Origin: an uncultured SAR86 cluster bacterium
GTDB lineage: Bacteria > Pseudomonadota > Gammaproteobacteria > Magnimaribacterales > D2472
Length of the DNA stretch: 64,000 bases
Direction: 5' to 3'
NCBI GenBank assembly: GCA_902605165.1
Contig: CACLBJ010000001.1
Span: 124,001-188,000 of the forward strand
Every line of letters starts with the position of its first letter. Within the stretch, counting starts at the first letter, position 1. The notes below the pieces were generated by a model. That model saw nothing but the letters and a program-made list of their open reading frames with translations. It was not told the DNA's origin and did not search any database. This document shows, one piece after another, positions 25,835 to 34,103 of the stretch. A program made the position numbers and the translations under genes.

Positions 25835-26278
25835 TTGTCGACCCTAAACCAAATAAATACAGATCTTAAAGCTGCGATGCTTTCTAAAGACAATACAACG
25901 AGGGATACGCTTCGCATGTTGATATCTGAAATTAAGAGATATGAAATTGATAATAGAGTTGAGGCTGACGACTCAGTGGTTCTTGCAACTCTAAAGAAAA
26001 TGATCAAGCAAAGAAAAGATTCGATTGAGCAATTCGACAAAGGTGGTCGAGCTGATTTATCGGAGATTGAAAAAAATGAGCTTCTTGTTCTTGATAAATA
26101 TATGCCTGAGATGATGTCAGAAGATGCTATCAATGAACTTGTTACTAAAACTATTTCGGAACTTGATGCTGCAGGCCCACAGGATATGGGTAAAGTAATG
26201 GGCCATTTAAAGGGGTCTATTGGCGATTCAGCAGATATGGGCCTTGTAAGTAAGATTGTTAAAGAAAAATTAATTTAA
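25835..26278 (+). CDS. yqeY: GatB/YqeY domain-containing protein
   Basis: A 147-residue helical protein of the YqeY family. It has TLRMLISEIKRYEID, TLKKMIKQRKDSIEQFDKGG, LVLDKYMPEMMSE and the closing QDMGKVMGHLKG pattern shared with the C-terminal domain of GatB and GatE. The GatB domain binds tRNA, and free-standing YqeY is thought to act around tRNA or amidation, but its role is not settled. The start appears to be TTG at 25835, three bases after the rpsU stop. The rpsU-yqeY pairing is common and supports co-transcription. Confidence 0.88.
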   Translation: MSTLNQINTDLKAAMLSKDNTTRDTLRMLISEIKRYEIDNRVEADDSVVLATLKKMIKQRKDSIEQFDKGGRADLSEIEKNELLVLDKYMPEMMSEDAINELVTKTISELDAAGPQDMGKVMGHLKGSIGDSADMGLVSKIVKEKLI

Positions 26279-26311
26279 TTCTTTTTTAATTCATAAAGAT
26301 ATAATTACTGA

Positions 26312-27016
26312 ATGTCTAGAGATAATAGAAAATCAACTGAAGCTAGAAAAATTTCCATTGAGACAAATGTAAATCTTCATGCTGAAGGTTCGGTGCTGGT
26401 CAAGTTCGGCAATACTCATGTTATTTGTACTGCAAGTATTGATAACAGTGTCCCAAGATGGATGAAGGGATCAAATAAGGGCTGGGTCACAGCTGAATAT
26501 GGAATGCTTCCAAGATCAACTAATGAAAGAATGGGCAGAGAAGCAGCAAGAGGAAAACAATCAGGGAGAACTCAGGAAATCCAAAGACTTATTGGAAGAT
26601 CCCTAAGACAATCTGTAAATCTCAAGTATTTAAAAGATAAAACTATTCAAGTTGATTGCGATGTTATTCAAGCAGATGGAGGTACAAGGACTGCTTCAAT
26701 TACTGGTGGTTGTGTTGCACTTTTCCTTGCAATAAAGAATCATCATGATGATCAAAGAGCGATTGAGCAATATGTGGCTGCAATCTCTCTAGGCGTTAAA
26801 GACGACGAAATCCTAGTTGATCTTGATTACCAAGAAGATAGCACTGCTGATACAGATATTAATATTGTAATGACTCATAATCTTGATTTAATTGAGATTC
26901 AGGGTACAGCTGAAGAGCGCCCTTTTTCGCAAGAACAGCTCACTGAAATTGTGAATAAAGCTAGTTCATCTATAAAAGACATAATTAATATCCAAAAACA
27001 GGCTGTAGAAGGATAG
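26312..27016 (+). CDS. rph: ribonuclease PH
   Basis: A 234-residue phosphorolytic exoribonuclease of normal length. It shows VLVKFGNTHVICTASID, GWVTAEYGMLPRST, ARGKQSGRTQEIQRLIGRSL, IQVDCDVIQADGGTRTASIT and DLDYQEDSTADTD. RNase PH trims the 3' end of tRNA precursors using phosphate. A TATAAT at 26300-26305 ends six bases before the ATG at 26312, so the message may be leaderless. It is followed by pyrE, whose GTG overlaps the rph TAG by one base; the rph-pyrE pairing is familiar from enterobacteria. Confidence 0.97.
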   Translation: MSRDNRKSTEARKISIETNVNLHAEGSVLVKFGNTHVICTASIDNSVPRWMKGSNKGWVTAEYGMLPRSTNERMGREAARGKQSGRTQEIQRLIGRSLRQSVNLKYLKDKTIQVDCDVIQADGGTRTASITGGCVALFLAIKNHHDDQRAIEQYVAAISLGVKDDEILVDLDYQEDSTADTDINIVMTHNLDLIEIQGTAEERPFSQEQLTEIVNKASSSIKDIINIQKQAVEG

Positions 27017-27654
27017 TGAAAGATTATCAAGATAAATTTATTAGGATTGCTTTAAAATCTGAGGCATTAGTTTTTGGTGATTTCACTCTCAAGTCAGGCC
27101 GAAATAGTCCTTATTTCTTCAATGCAGCAAAAATGTTAAATACTAAGTTCCTAGCTGACCTTTCTGAATGCTACACAAAAACGCTTCAAGAATTAGATGT
27201 TTCTTTTGACAGTATTTATGGTCCTGCATATAAAGGTATTTTTTTAGCGTCAATTATTGGAACAAGTTTAGGAGAATCTGATCTAGATATTCCTATATCT
27301 TTCAACAGGAAAGAAGAGAAAGATCATGGTGAGGGTGGTGATATTGTAGGCCAGCTTCCATCAGGTAATGTGCTTATAGTAGATGATGTTATTTCTGCAG
27401 GAACAGCAGCTAGAGAATCAATTGAGAAAATAAAGTCGATAGGAGCAAATCCAAAAGTTATGCTGGTGGGTCTAGACCGACAAGAAAAAGGATCATCAGA
27501 AATCTCTGCAAAAGCTGAGCTAGAGAATGATTTTGGGCTTACTGTTTCTTCAATAGTAAACCTAGATCTTTTAATAAGCTTTGTAAGCGATGCCCCGAAC
27601 TTCAAAGAATTCAAAAGTGATCTTGAAGAATATAGAAGTAATTGGGGTGCATAA
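27016..27654 (+). CDS. pyrE: orotate phosphoribosyltransferase PyrE
   Basis: A 212-residue type I phosphoribosyltransferase. It begins with FIRIALKSEALVFGDFTLKS, GRNSPYFFNA, has YGPAYKGIFLA, ISFNRKEEKDHGEGG and the PRPP motif VLIVDDVISAGTA. It makes orotidine 5'-phosphate from orotate and PRPP in pyrimidine synthesis. The start is GTG at 27016, overlapping the rph stop; the stop TAA at 27652-27654 overlaps the ATG of ribE by one base. pyrB lies 1 kb downstream on the other strand. Confidence 0.97.
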   Translation: MKDYQDKFIRIALKSEALVFGDFTLKSGRNSPYFFNAAKMLNTKFLADLSECYTKTLQELDVSFDSIYGPAYKGIFLASIIGTSLGESDLDIPISFNRKEEKDHGEGGDIVGQLPSGNVLIVDDVISAGTAARESIEKIKSIGANPKVMLVGLDRQEKGSSEISAKAELENDFGLTVSSIVNLDLLISFVSDAPNFKEFKSDLEEYRSNWGA

Positions 27655-28262
27655 TGTTTTCAGGTATTGTTCAAGAGGCTGGGAAAGTAATTGGGTTTGT
27701 AAAGGAAAAGGATATCTTCAATCTTTCTATTGAATGTTCATCTAAATTTATTTCTGATCTTAAAAAAGGTGCAAGTATTTCTGTAGACGGTGTATGTTTG
27801 ACTGTCAAAGACGAAAATCCAGAGATATTGAGATTTGATCTTGTTGAAGAAACTATAAAGAGAACAAACTTTCAAAACATAAAGAGTGGCGATAATGTAA
27901 ATCTTGAAAGATCATTGAAGATGGGAGATGAAATTGGCGGTCACCCTGTATCAGGACATATACATGGGATTTCAAAGGTTATTTCCATAGATAAGAGAGA
28001 TCAAAGCTGGGATGTAAAATTCTCAGTTGAACCTTTCATGCATGACTATATGCTTCACAAAGGGTATGTCGCTATTAATGGTTGTAGTCTTACTGTAGGG
28101 GAAGTTTCTAATGAATCTTTTATGATTCATTTAATTCCGGAAACTCTTTCAATAACAAATCTTTTTCAGCTCGAACAAGATAGTGTTGTTAATATTGAAC
28201 TTGATCAAAATACAATAATAATTGCCGACACGGTAAAAAAATATCTAGATGGTAAAAGTTAA
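27654..28262 (+). CDS. ribE: riboflavin synthase alpha subunit
   Basis: A 202-residue protein starting MFSGIVQEAGKVIGF; this ATG at 27654 is preferred over one 12 bases earlier because MF(S/T)GIVQ is the invariant N-terminus of the family. It consists of two repeated lumazine-binding domains: the first has GASISVDGVCLTV and GGHPVSGHIHG, the second MLHKGYVAINGCSLTVGE. It joins two molecules of dimethylribityllumazine to give riboflavin (called ribC in E. coli). It overlaps pyrE by one base and the DUF2244 gene by 14 nt. No FMN riboswitch is seen ahead of it. Confidence 0.95.
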   Translation: MFSGIVQEAGKVIGFVKEKDIFNLSIECSSKFISDLKKGASISVDGVCLTVKDENPEILRFDLVEETIKRTNFQNIKSGDNVNLERSLKMGDEIGGHPVSGHIHGISKVISIDKRDQSWDVKFSVEPFMHDYMLHKGYVAINGCSLTVGEVSNESFMIHLIPETLSITNLFQLEQDSVVNIELDQNTIIIADTVKKYLDGKS

Positions 28263-28740
28263 AGAATTAGAAGCAACGAAGTTTGAAATCCTTTTAAAAC
28301 CTAATAGTTCTCTTACGGGGGCAACAAGGATTCTCTTTCTTGGAAGTATTTTCTTTATTTGCAGTGTAATTGGTATCGGCTTCTTTATTGCTGGAGGGGT
28401 AATGATTTTACCTTTTGCAGGATTAGAAATTATTTTGGTGTATTTAGCTTTTAGGCTTAGCTTCAATTGGAGTAACCAAAAACAAATAATTATCTTATGC
28501 AAAGATCATGTGGAAGTCAGAGTCGATGGTTTGAAAGAATTTTTTACGTGGAAAGAGTTTAGATCTTTTGCAACCTTTAACGTGATAAAGAATGATACGA
28601 AAGATGATGATTTAAGCTTTCGATCAAAAGGTAAAGAAATAATAATTGGAAGTTTTTTAAATGAAGAAGATAAAGCTATTTTAAAAGATGAAATCTCTAG
28701 AATTATTCAAAAACTCAATGCTGTCGGGTTTGCAAACTAA
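28249..28740 (+). CDS. DUF2244 family membrane protein
   Basis: A 163-residue protein with two adjacent transmembrane helices (about residues 28-49 and 52-70, with the family-like FAGLEIILVYLAFRL between them) followed by a soluble domain. The pattern near the N-terminus, LKPNSSLTGATRILFLG, and the GVMILPFAGLE segment are characteristic of DUF2244, a family with no assigned function. The soluble part has FFTWKEFRSFATF and a run of charged residues. It overlaps ribE by 14 nt, and its stop directly abuts the convergent pyrB stop at 28741. Confidence 0.75.
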   Translation: MVKVKELEATKFEILLKPNSSLTGATRILFLGSIFFICSVIGIGFFIAGGVMILPFAGLEIILVYLAFRLSFNWSNQKQIIILCKDHVEVRVDGLKEFFTWKEFRSFATFNVIKNDTKDDDLSFRSKGKEIIIGSFLNEEDKAILKDEISRIIQKLNAVGFAN

Positions 28741-29640
28741 CTATTGAGATAAATACTTTATCAAGATAGCCATTCTCATGGCGACACCATTTGCTACTTG
28801 ATCTAATATTACAGAATTCGCAGAATTATAAACATCCTCTGAAATCTCAATACCTTGATTCACCGGGCCAGGATGCATGACTATACAATCATCATTAGCA
28901 ATCTCTAATTTTTCATTATTAATTTGATAATTATTAAGATAGCTTTCCTTATCAAGACCTTTCTTATCTTCAAACCTTTCATGCTGGATCCTGAGAGCCA
29001 TTACAACATCCTGATTTTTTAAGGCTTTATTAAGGTCTGCCTCGTAATTAAGATTAGAAGAATCTATAACATCCTTACAAAGTTCCTTCGGTCCACATAA
29101 AGTTATTTTAGAATTAAAGTTAGTCATCCCATCAATGAAAGACTGGAATACTCTTGAATGATCTAAGTCTCCAACGATCAAAATATTTGAATTATCTAAA
29201 TCCTTCCTATGCCTTAAAGTCATAATATCTAAAAGTCCTTGAGATGGATGCGAAATAGCACCCTCTCCTCCACTGACAAAAACCATAGAGTCTGTTTGAT
29301 CTATCAATTCATGAATAACTGAATCTTTGTGTCTTAAAATACAAAGATTGATGTTCATCATTGCTAAATTATCTATAGTATCTTTGAGGGACTCGCCTTT
29401 TTCTAAAGATGAAGAGCTCACATCAAAATCTATTATTTGGCACCCTAAATTAGATGCAGCTATCTCAAATGAGATTTTAGTTCGTGTGCTTGGCTCACAA
29501 AAAATATTAACAACCTTCTTGTCTGGAAAAAGTGGATCTCTTCTAATAAAGCCTTCTGAATCAATAAAATTATCTGCTAAGTCTAGAAATTCAAGGATTT
29601 CATCTTTTGATAGTTCTTTAAGTGATGTTAAGTGTCTCAT
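28741..29640 (-). CDS. pyrB: aspartate carbamoyltransferase catalytic subunit
   Basis: A 299-residue transcarbamylase with the carbamoyl phosphate loop FCEPSTRTKISFEIAASNLG (residues about 49-68), SSLEKGESLKDT with the mobile 80s-loop Lys, SGGEGAISHPSQGLLD, LIVGDLDHSRVFQS and HPGPVNQGIEI. It makes N-carbamoyl-aspartate, the first committed step of pyrimidine synthesis. There is no pyrI or pyrC-like pseudo-dihydroorotase next to it, so the quaternary type cannot be told. Its start is only 4 nt inside the ridA stop, so the two genes are coupled. Confidence 0.96.
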   Translation of the reverse strand: MRHLTSLKELSKDEILEFLDLADNFIDSEGFIRRDPLFPDKKVVNIFCEPSTRTKISFEIAASNLGCQIIDFDVSSSSLEKGESLKDTIDNLAMMNINLCILRHKDSVIHELIDQTDSMVFVSGGEGAISHPSQGLLDIMTLRHRKDLDNSNILIVGDLDHSRVFQSFIDGMTNFNSKITLCGPKELCKDVIDSSNLNYEADLNKALKNQDVVMALRIQHERFEDKKGLDKESYLNNYQINNEKLEIANDDCIVMHPGPVNQGIEISEDVYNSANSVILDQVANGVAMRMAILIKYLSQ

Positions 29641-30023
29641 TTCTTAAGGCTAACTATTGCATCCATTTCAATCATTACATCCTTTGGCAATCCAGCAACC
29701 TCTACTGTCGCTCTTGCAGGAAATGGTTTAGAAAATTTTTCTTCCATAATTTTGTTCAAGGAAGCAAAGTTTCCAAGATCTAAAAGATAAATATTTAACT
29801 TAACAATATCATCGAGATTTGCACCTGCCTCTTTGCATATGTTTTCTAAATTAGATATTACTCTATAAGCAGACTCCTCAAATGATGAATCCTCAACTTC
29901 CATAGTTTCTGGATTTAAAGGAATCTGACCAGATATAAATAATAAGTCACCTGATTTAATTGCTTGAGAATAAGCTCCAATTGCTTCTGGTGCTTTATTA
30001 GTTTGAATAGGCTCTTTTGACAT
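29637..30023 (-). CDS. ridA: RidA family enamine/imine deaminase
   Basis: Taking ATG at 30023, which is preceded by GGAG at suitable spacing, gives a 128-residue protein of standard RidA length. It has APEAIGAYSQAIKSGDLLFI, SGQIPLNPETME, the deaminase-site segment FPARATVEVAGLPKDVM and a final EMDAIVSL. RidA hydrolyses reactive 2-aminoacrylate and related enamines released by PLP enzymes. An upstream in-frame ATG at 30110 would add a hydrophobic, signal-like stretch but lacks the SD and overlaps spoT. The spoT-ridA neighbourhood is classic for gammaproteobacteria. Confidence 0.93.
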   Translation of the reverse strand: MSKEPIQTNKAPEAIGAYSQAIKSGDLLFISGQIPLNPETMEVEDSSFEESAYRVISNLENICKEAGANLDDIVKLNIYLLDLGNFASLNKIMEEKFSKPFPARATVEVAGLPKDVMIEMDAIVSLKK

Positions 30024-30090
30024 AATCGACTCCAAAGAATTTAAGCATTGTAAAGGAAATATAAAACATATAAAAAAATAAATTTTTAAC

Positions 30091-32280
30091 TTATTTTTTC
30101 TTAGCTTCATTTATATCCCGAATACAGCTTGAAACAATTTTCATTGATCTAACTTTTCGCATTATTTTTTTAAGCTCTTCTAAGTCATATATTTCAATAT
30201 CAAAACTAAATTCTGTGAGTTTGCTTCCTGCTGACTTGGAGACAACTGAGATTATGTTGATATCAGATTTTGTAAAAGTTGATGCAATGTCTGCTAGAAC
30301 TCCCGGTCCACTCTCACTGAGCACCTTGATATGACAAGGCCTCAGTTGCTTCTTGTTGTTTTTTGACCAAAAGGAAGGTATGTATCTTTCTTCATCTTGT
30401 TTATAAGGAGTAACTTCATTGCATCTTGAATGATGAATAACAATTCCTCTTTCTGTATCAGAGTGGGCGACTATCGAGTCGCCTTCTATTGGCATACAGC
30501 ATTTGCCATAAGTCACACTCAAGCCATCGATCTTATTGTTTTTTAATTCAAAAGATTTAACTATTTTCTTATTATCTTTTCTGATTTGAAGACCGTCATA
30601 AAATCTTTCTGCAACGATAGTACTTGTTTTCTTTCCAAGTCCAATATCTGTTAGCAACTGATTCAATGACCTAACACCCGCTCGCTTTAATATGCTCTTA
30701 AGAATGCTACCCTTGTATTCTTTTAATTCTTTACCCGATCTTTTTAACTCACTTTCTAACAGTAATTTTCCTGCTTTTCGTGCTGAAGATGTTTTTTGGT
30801 GCCTCAATTGTGCTCTTATTGCAGTCCTAGCTTTACTCATTACAACAAAATTAAGCCAGCCTGGATCAACAATCGCTTTTTTATCTGTTTCTATTTCTAC
30901 AGTCTGTCCACTTTCTAGCTGAACATTTAAAGGCGCATACTTTCTATTTATCTTACAGCCAACAAGACTATTGCCAATGTCAGTATGGACTTCATATGCA
31001 AAATCAACAGGAGTTGATCCAGTCTTAAGATTGAAAATCTGTCCTTTAGGAGAAAAAACATAAACCTCATCAGAAAAAAGATCTGTTTTAATTGACTCTA
31101 CAAAATCCTCAGTGCTAGGAGATTTTTCATGAAGATCTTGCAAACTTTCCATCCAATTTCTAATGTGAAAAGAGCTGTCATTTATGTCTTCATTCTTATA
31201 ATTTGCATGCGCACAAATTCCATTTTCTGCAATAAGCTCCATATTTTTAGTTTGTATTTGTATTTCAATGGGTATCGAGTCAAGTGCTAATAATGTTGTG
31301 TGTAGTGCTTGATATCCATTTGATTTAGGGATAGCTATGTAATCTTTAAATCTTTGTTCGATCGGTTTGTAATAATTATGAATTAAGCCAAGAGACCTGT
31401 AACAATCTTCAACAGAATTTACAATAATCCTAAATCCATAAACATCTAAAACTTCTGAGAATGGCTTGTGTTTAGTTTTGATTTTTCTATAAATACTAAA
31501 TAGATTCTTTTCTCTACCCTTCACTGTTGACATAATTTGATTAGCTTTAAGATGGCTCTTAATCTCTTTTCTAATCTTGTAAACAATCTTTTTTCTTCCG
31601 CCACTAGATTTTTTTATTGCCGATTTGAGCATTTCTGCTCTGAGTGGATGAAGGCAATCAAATGCTAAATCTTCTAGCTCAGCACGAACTTTCTGCATCC
31701 CAATTCGAAGTGCAATTGGTCCATATATTTCGAGCGTTTCCTTTGCAACTCTTATTTGTTTATTTCTCGGAAGAAAGTCAATTGTTCGCATGTTATGCAA
31801 TCTGTCAGCAAGCTTTACTACGATAACTCGCACATCTTTCGCCATGGCTAGAGCCATTTTCTGGAAGCTGTTAATATCTCTCTCAGCTCTAGACTGGAAA
31901 TCTAGTTTTCCAATTTTGCTAACGCCATCAACTATTTCAGATACATCTTTACCAAAGGTTTTATCAATATTTGTTTTTTCAATATTGCAATCTTCGAGAA
32001 CATCATGCATTAGACCTGCACAAATTGAATCTACATCCATATTCATCTCGACCAATATTCGTGCGACTTCTAAGGGATGACTAATATATGGTTTACCATC
32101 CATTCTTTCTTGACCATCATGTGCTTTAGAGGCAAAAGTATAGGCTTGCCTCATAAGATTTACTTGTTTGCGAGAAAAGTCTTTTTTTAATTGGTTATAT
32201 AGATCAGCAGGGAAACGGAGAAGCTCCTCAGATTTAAAATTTGTTTCTAAATTATGGCCTTGGAGAACTCTTTCACTCAA
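30091..32280 (-). CDS. spoT: bifunctional (p)ppGpp synthetase/hydrolase SpoT
   Basis: A 729-residue Rel-Spo homologue with full domain order. The hydrolase HD domain contains GKPYISHPLEVARIL, GLMHDVLEDC and VKLADRLHNMRT; the synthetase domain contains DVYGFRIIVNSVEDCY and SNGYQALHTTLL; the TGS domain contains VYVFSPKGQIFNLKTGSTPV; a C-terminal ACT domain contains VLADIASTFTKSDINII. The intact HD motif argues that it can degrade ppGpp. It controls the stringent response to carbon, fatty-acid and other starvation. It is in the conserved run gmk-rpoZ-spoT-ridA, 18 nt after rpoZ. Confidence 0.97.
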   Translation of the reverse strand: MSERVLQGHNLETNFKSEELLRFPADLYNQLKKDFSRKQVNLMRQAYTFASKAHDGQERMDGKPYISHPLEVARILVEMNMDVDSICAGLMHDVLEDCNIEKTNIDKTFGKDVSEIVDGVSKIGKLDFQSRAERDINSFQKMALAMAKDVRVIVVKLADRLHNMRTIDFLPRNKQIRVAKETLEIYGPIALRIGMQKVRAELEDLAFDCLHPLRAEMLKSAIKKSSGGRKKIVYKIRKEIKSHLKANQIMSTVKGREKNLFSIYRKIKTKHKPFSEVLDVYGFRIIVNSVEDCYRSLGLIHNYYKPIEQRFKDYIAIPKSNGYQALHTTLLALDSIPIEIQIQTKNMELIAENGICAHANYKNEDINDSSFHIRNWMESLQDLHEKSPSTEDFVESIKTDLFSDEVYVFSPKGQIFNLKTGSTPVDFAYEVHTDIGNSLVGCKINRKYAPLNVQLESGQTVEIETDKKAIVDPGWLNFVVMSKARTAIRAQLRHQKTSSARKAGKLLLESELKRSGKELKEYKGSILKSILKRAGVRSLNQLLTDIGLGKKTSTIVAERFYDGLQIRKDNKKIVKSFELKNNKIDGLSVTYGKCCMPIEGDSIVAHSDTERGIVIHHSRCNEVTPYKQDEERYIPSFWSKNNKKQLRPCHIKVLSESGPGVLADIASTFTKSDINIISVVSKSAGSKLTEFSFDIEIYDLEELKKIMRKVRSMKIVSSCIRDINEAKKK

Positions 32281-32298
32281 AATAGCTCTCCAAAAAGT

Positions 32299-32568
32299 TT
32301 ATCCAATTATATCTGACTCTTTAGGTTTTGATGTGGAGAACTGATCTAGCAGTACATCTTCTTCAAGTGTCTTCTCTAGAGTTTCGGCATCTATTAAGCC
32401 CTCTTCAATTTCTCTAAGAGCTATCAATGTATTTTTATCCTTATTTGCTTCAACCATTGGCTCTCTACTAGTAGTTGAAAGCTGTCTAGCTCTTCCGGAT
32501 GCTAAAAGTATTAAATCAAATCTACTTGGTACATGTTCCAAGCACTTTTCTACTGTTATTCTTGCCAT
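32299..32568 (-). CDS. rpoZ: RNA polymerase omega subunit
   Basis: An 89-residue protein starting [20 protein letters not shown], then [10 protein letters not shown] and [16 protein letters not shown], all hallmarks of omega. ATG at 32568 is chosen because AGGAG lies just upstream; an earlier in-frame ATG at 32601 would add 11 residues absent from the family. Omega helps fold the beta' subunit and forms part of a ppGpp-binding site, which fits its place directly ahead of spoT. Confidence 0.96.
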   Translation of the reverse strand: MARITVEKCLEHVPSRFDLILLASGRARQLSTTSREPMVEANKDKNTLIALREIEEGLIDAETLEKTLEEDVLLDQFSTSKPKESDIIG

Positions 32569-32609
32569 ATATTTTCTCCTAAGTGTGTATTCTAATTGCA
32601 AATAGCCTT

Positions 32610-33239
32610 TTAAGACAACAAATCTTGCAATATCTTTAGTTTTTTATCATAGGTATGGTCTTTAAAACCTTTGTTTATGACCATTTCTAGTAATTCTTCA
32701 ATAGCGTGTTCAAAAATATCATTTATTACTAAATAATCATATTCTTCTGCCTCACCCAACTCTTTTAATGCATTCTTCATTCTTTTTTCAATAACGTCCT
32801 TCGAGTCAAGACCTCTTTTTTGGATCCTTGTTCTTAGCTCTCCTATTGAGGGAGGTAATATAAAAACTGATCTAAATTCTACATTTTTAGATCTTAATTT
32901 TTGAAACCCTTGAACATCTATCTCGAGAAAGACATTTATTCCTTGATTAATATTCTTATCAATAAAGTCTTTTGATGTTCCATATCTATTATCGTGAACC
33001 TCAGCAGTCTCTATAAAGTTTCCAGCTTCATAAAGCTCAGCAAATCTTTCATTTGATACAAAGAAATAATCATTGCCATCTATATCGCCTTCTCTAGGCA
33101 ACCTTGTTGTATGAGAAACAGAAAACTTTGATTCTTTGTTTTCATTATTTAGTTTTTTTATAACATTCTTAATAATAGATGTTTTTCCAGCTCCTGAAGG
33201 AGCTGAAATAACTATGAGTTGGCCTTTATCATTCGACAT
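32610..33239 (-). CDS. gmk: guanylate kinase
   Basis: A 209-residue P-loop kinase. The Walker A loop is [15 protein letters not shown] at the N-terminus; [20 protein letters not shown] and YGTSKDFID bind GMP, and [12 protein letters not shown] is the Walker B-like region. It converts GMP to GDP, which supplies GTP for ppGpp synthesis by the adjacent spoT product. It overlaps yicC by 11 nt at its 5' end and is followed by rpoZ after about 40 nt. Confidence 0.97.
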   Translation of the reverse strand: MSNDKGQLIVISAPSGAGKTSIIKNVIKKLNNENKESKFSVSHTTRLPREGDIDGNDYFFVSNERFAELYEAGNFIETAEVHDNRYGTSKDFIDKNINQGINVFLEIDVQGFQKLRSKNVEFRSVFILPPSIGELRTRIQKRGLDSKDVIEKRMKNALKELGEAEEYDYLVINDIFEHAIEELLEMVINKGFKDHTYDKKLKILQDLLS

Positions 33240-34077
33240 TACTTACCTGCTCTCTCATTTCTTCAATATATATCTTGATATCCAAAGCATACTTTTTCTC
33301 TTTACTGAATGTAACCTTAGCAAGAATTGTATTCACTTCTCGTAACATTTCCAAAAGTATAAAATCTATTTTCTTTCCCTTTGCTCTTTTTGATACTAGC
33401 TCCTCCGACAAAGAGGATTTATGAAAATCTAATCTATCTATCTCTTCTGATATATCAGATTTGATTATTTGATTGACCGCTTCATCAGAAGCAGAGTCAT
33501 CCGATACTTCAAGACTGACAGAATTTAGTTTATTTAAAATATTTTTTTTTCTTTTAAGTTTATTCTTGTCTACCTCATTAGCGAGAGATGTTAGATTCTT
33601 ATGAATCTTTTTTACTCTGTCGATGAATGTTTTTTTAATTTTTTCACCCTCAATCTCCTTATTTTCAATAAAAGCTTTGAATGTCTCTTTAAAAAATTTC
33701 TTAACAATATTTTCTGGAAAAGCTGACTTCTTTGGATCTATAAAGATATTTGGGATATCTTTTATATCTGAGAAACTCAAATTCTTTATATCTAAATCAG
33801 ATTTATTTAATTCTTCTTTAATTTCTTTAATTAGTTTCTTGTTAAGTACAAAAGAAGGTTGTGCAATTGTTTCAGCATTGAGGTTAATTTCTATATTGCC
33901 TCTATGAACTTTTTTAGAAATTAACTCTCTTATTGCCAGCTCTGCTTTTGGCAGAATAAAATTTGATTTGAAATTTATATCCAAAGATTTGCCGTTAACT
34001 GACTTTATGTCACATGATACTGAACATCCTTTATGGATATGGCTAATAGAAACATATGCAGTCATACTTTTAAGCAT
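33229..34077 (-). CDS. yicC: YicC family endoribonuclease-like protein
   Basis: A 282-residue protein of normal YicC length. The N-terminus LKSMTAYVSISHIHKGCSVS, DIKSVNGKSLDINFK and ELISKKVHRGNIEINL, and the C-terminus [42 protein letters not shown] are diagnostic. YicC has been linked to RNA turnover in E. coli and Bacillus homologues. The region in between is strongly charged and helical. It is the first gene of the yicC-gmk-rpoZ-spoT-ridA run and lies 26 nt downstream of the pyrophosphatase gene hppA, also on the minus strand. Confidence 0.93.
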   Translation of the reverse strand: MLKSMTAYVSISHIHKGCSVSCDIKSVNGKSLDINFKSNFILPKAELAIRELISKKVHRGNIEINLNAETIAQPSFVLNKKLIKEIKEELNKSDLDIKNLSFSDIKDIPNIFIDPKKSAFPENIVKKFFKETFKAFIENKEIEGEKIKKTFIDRVKKIHKNLTSLANEVDKNKLKRKKNILNKLNSVSLEVSDDSASDEAVNQIIKSDISEEIDRLDFHKSSLSEELVSKRAKGKKIDFILLEMLREVNTILAKVTFSKEKKYALDIKIYIEEMREQVSNVE

Positions 34078-34103
34078 ACGTATATTGTATTTGTTTAGTT
34101 AGC

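Noticed and set aside
29637-30110. Exported form of RidA with a signal peptide from ATG at 30110
   Set aside because: The extension is hydrophobic, but it overlaps spoT, lacks an SD, and the ATG at 30023 has GGAG and gives the standard RidA N-terminus.
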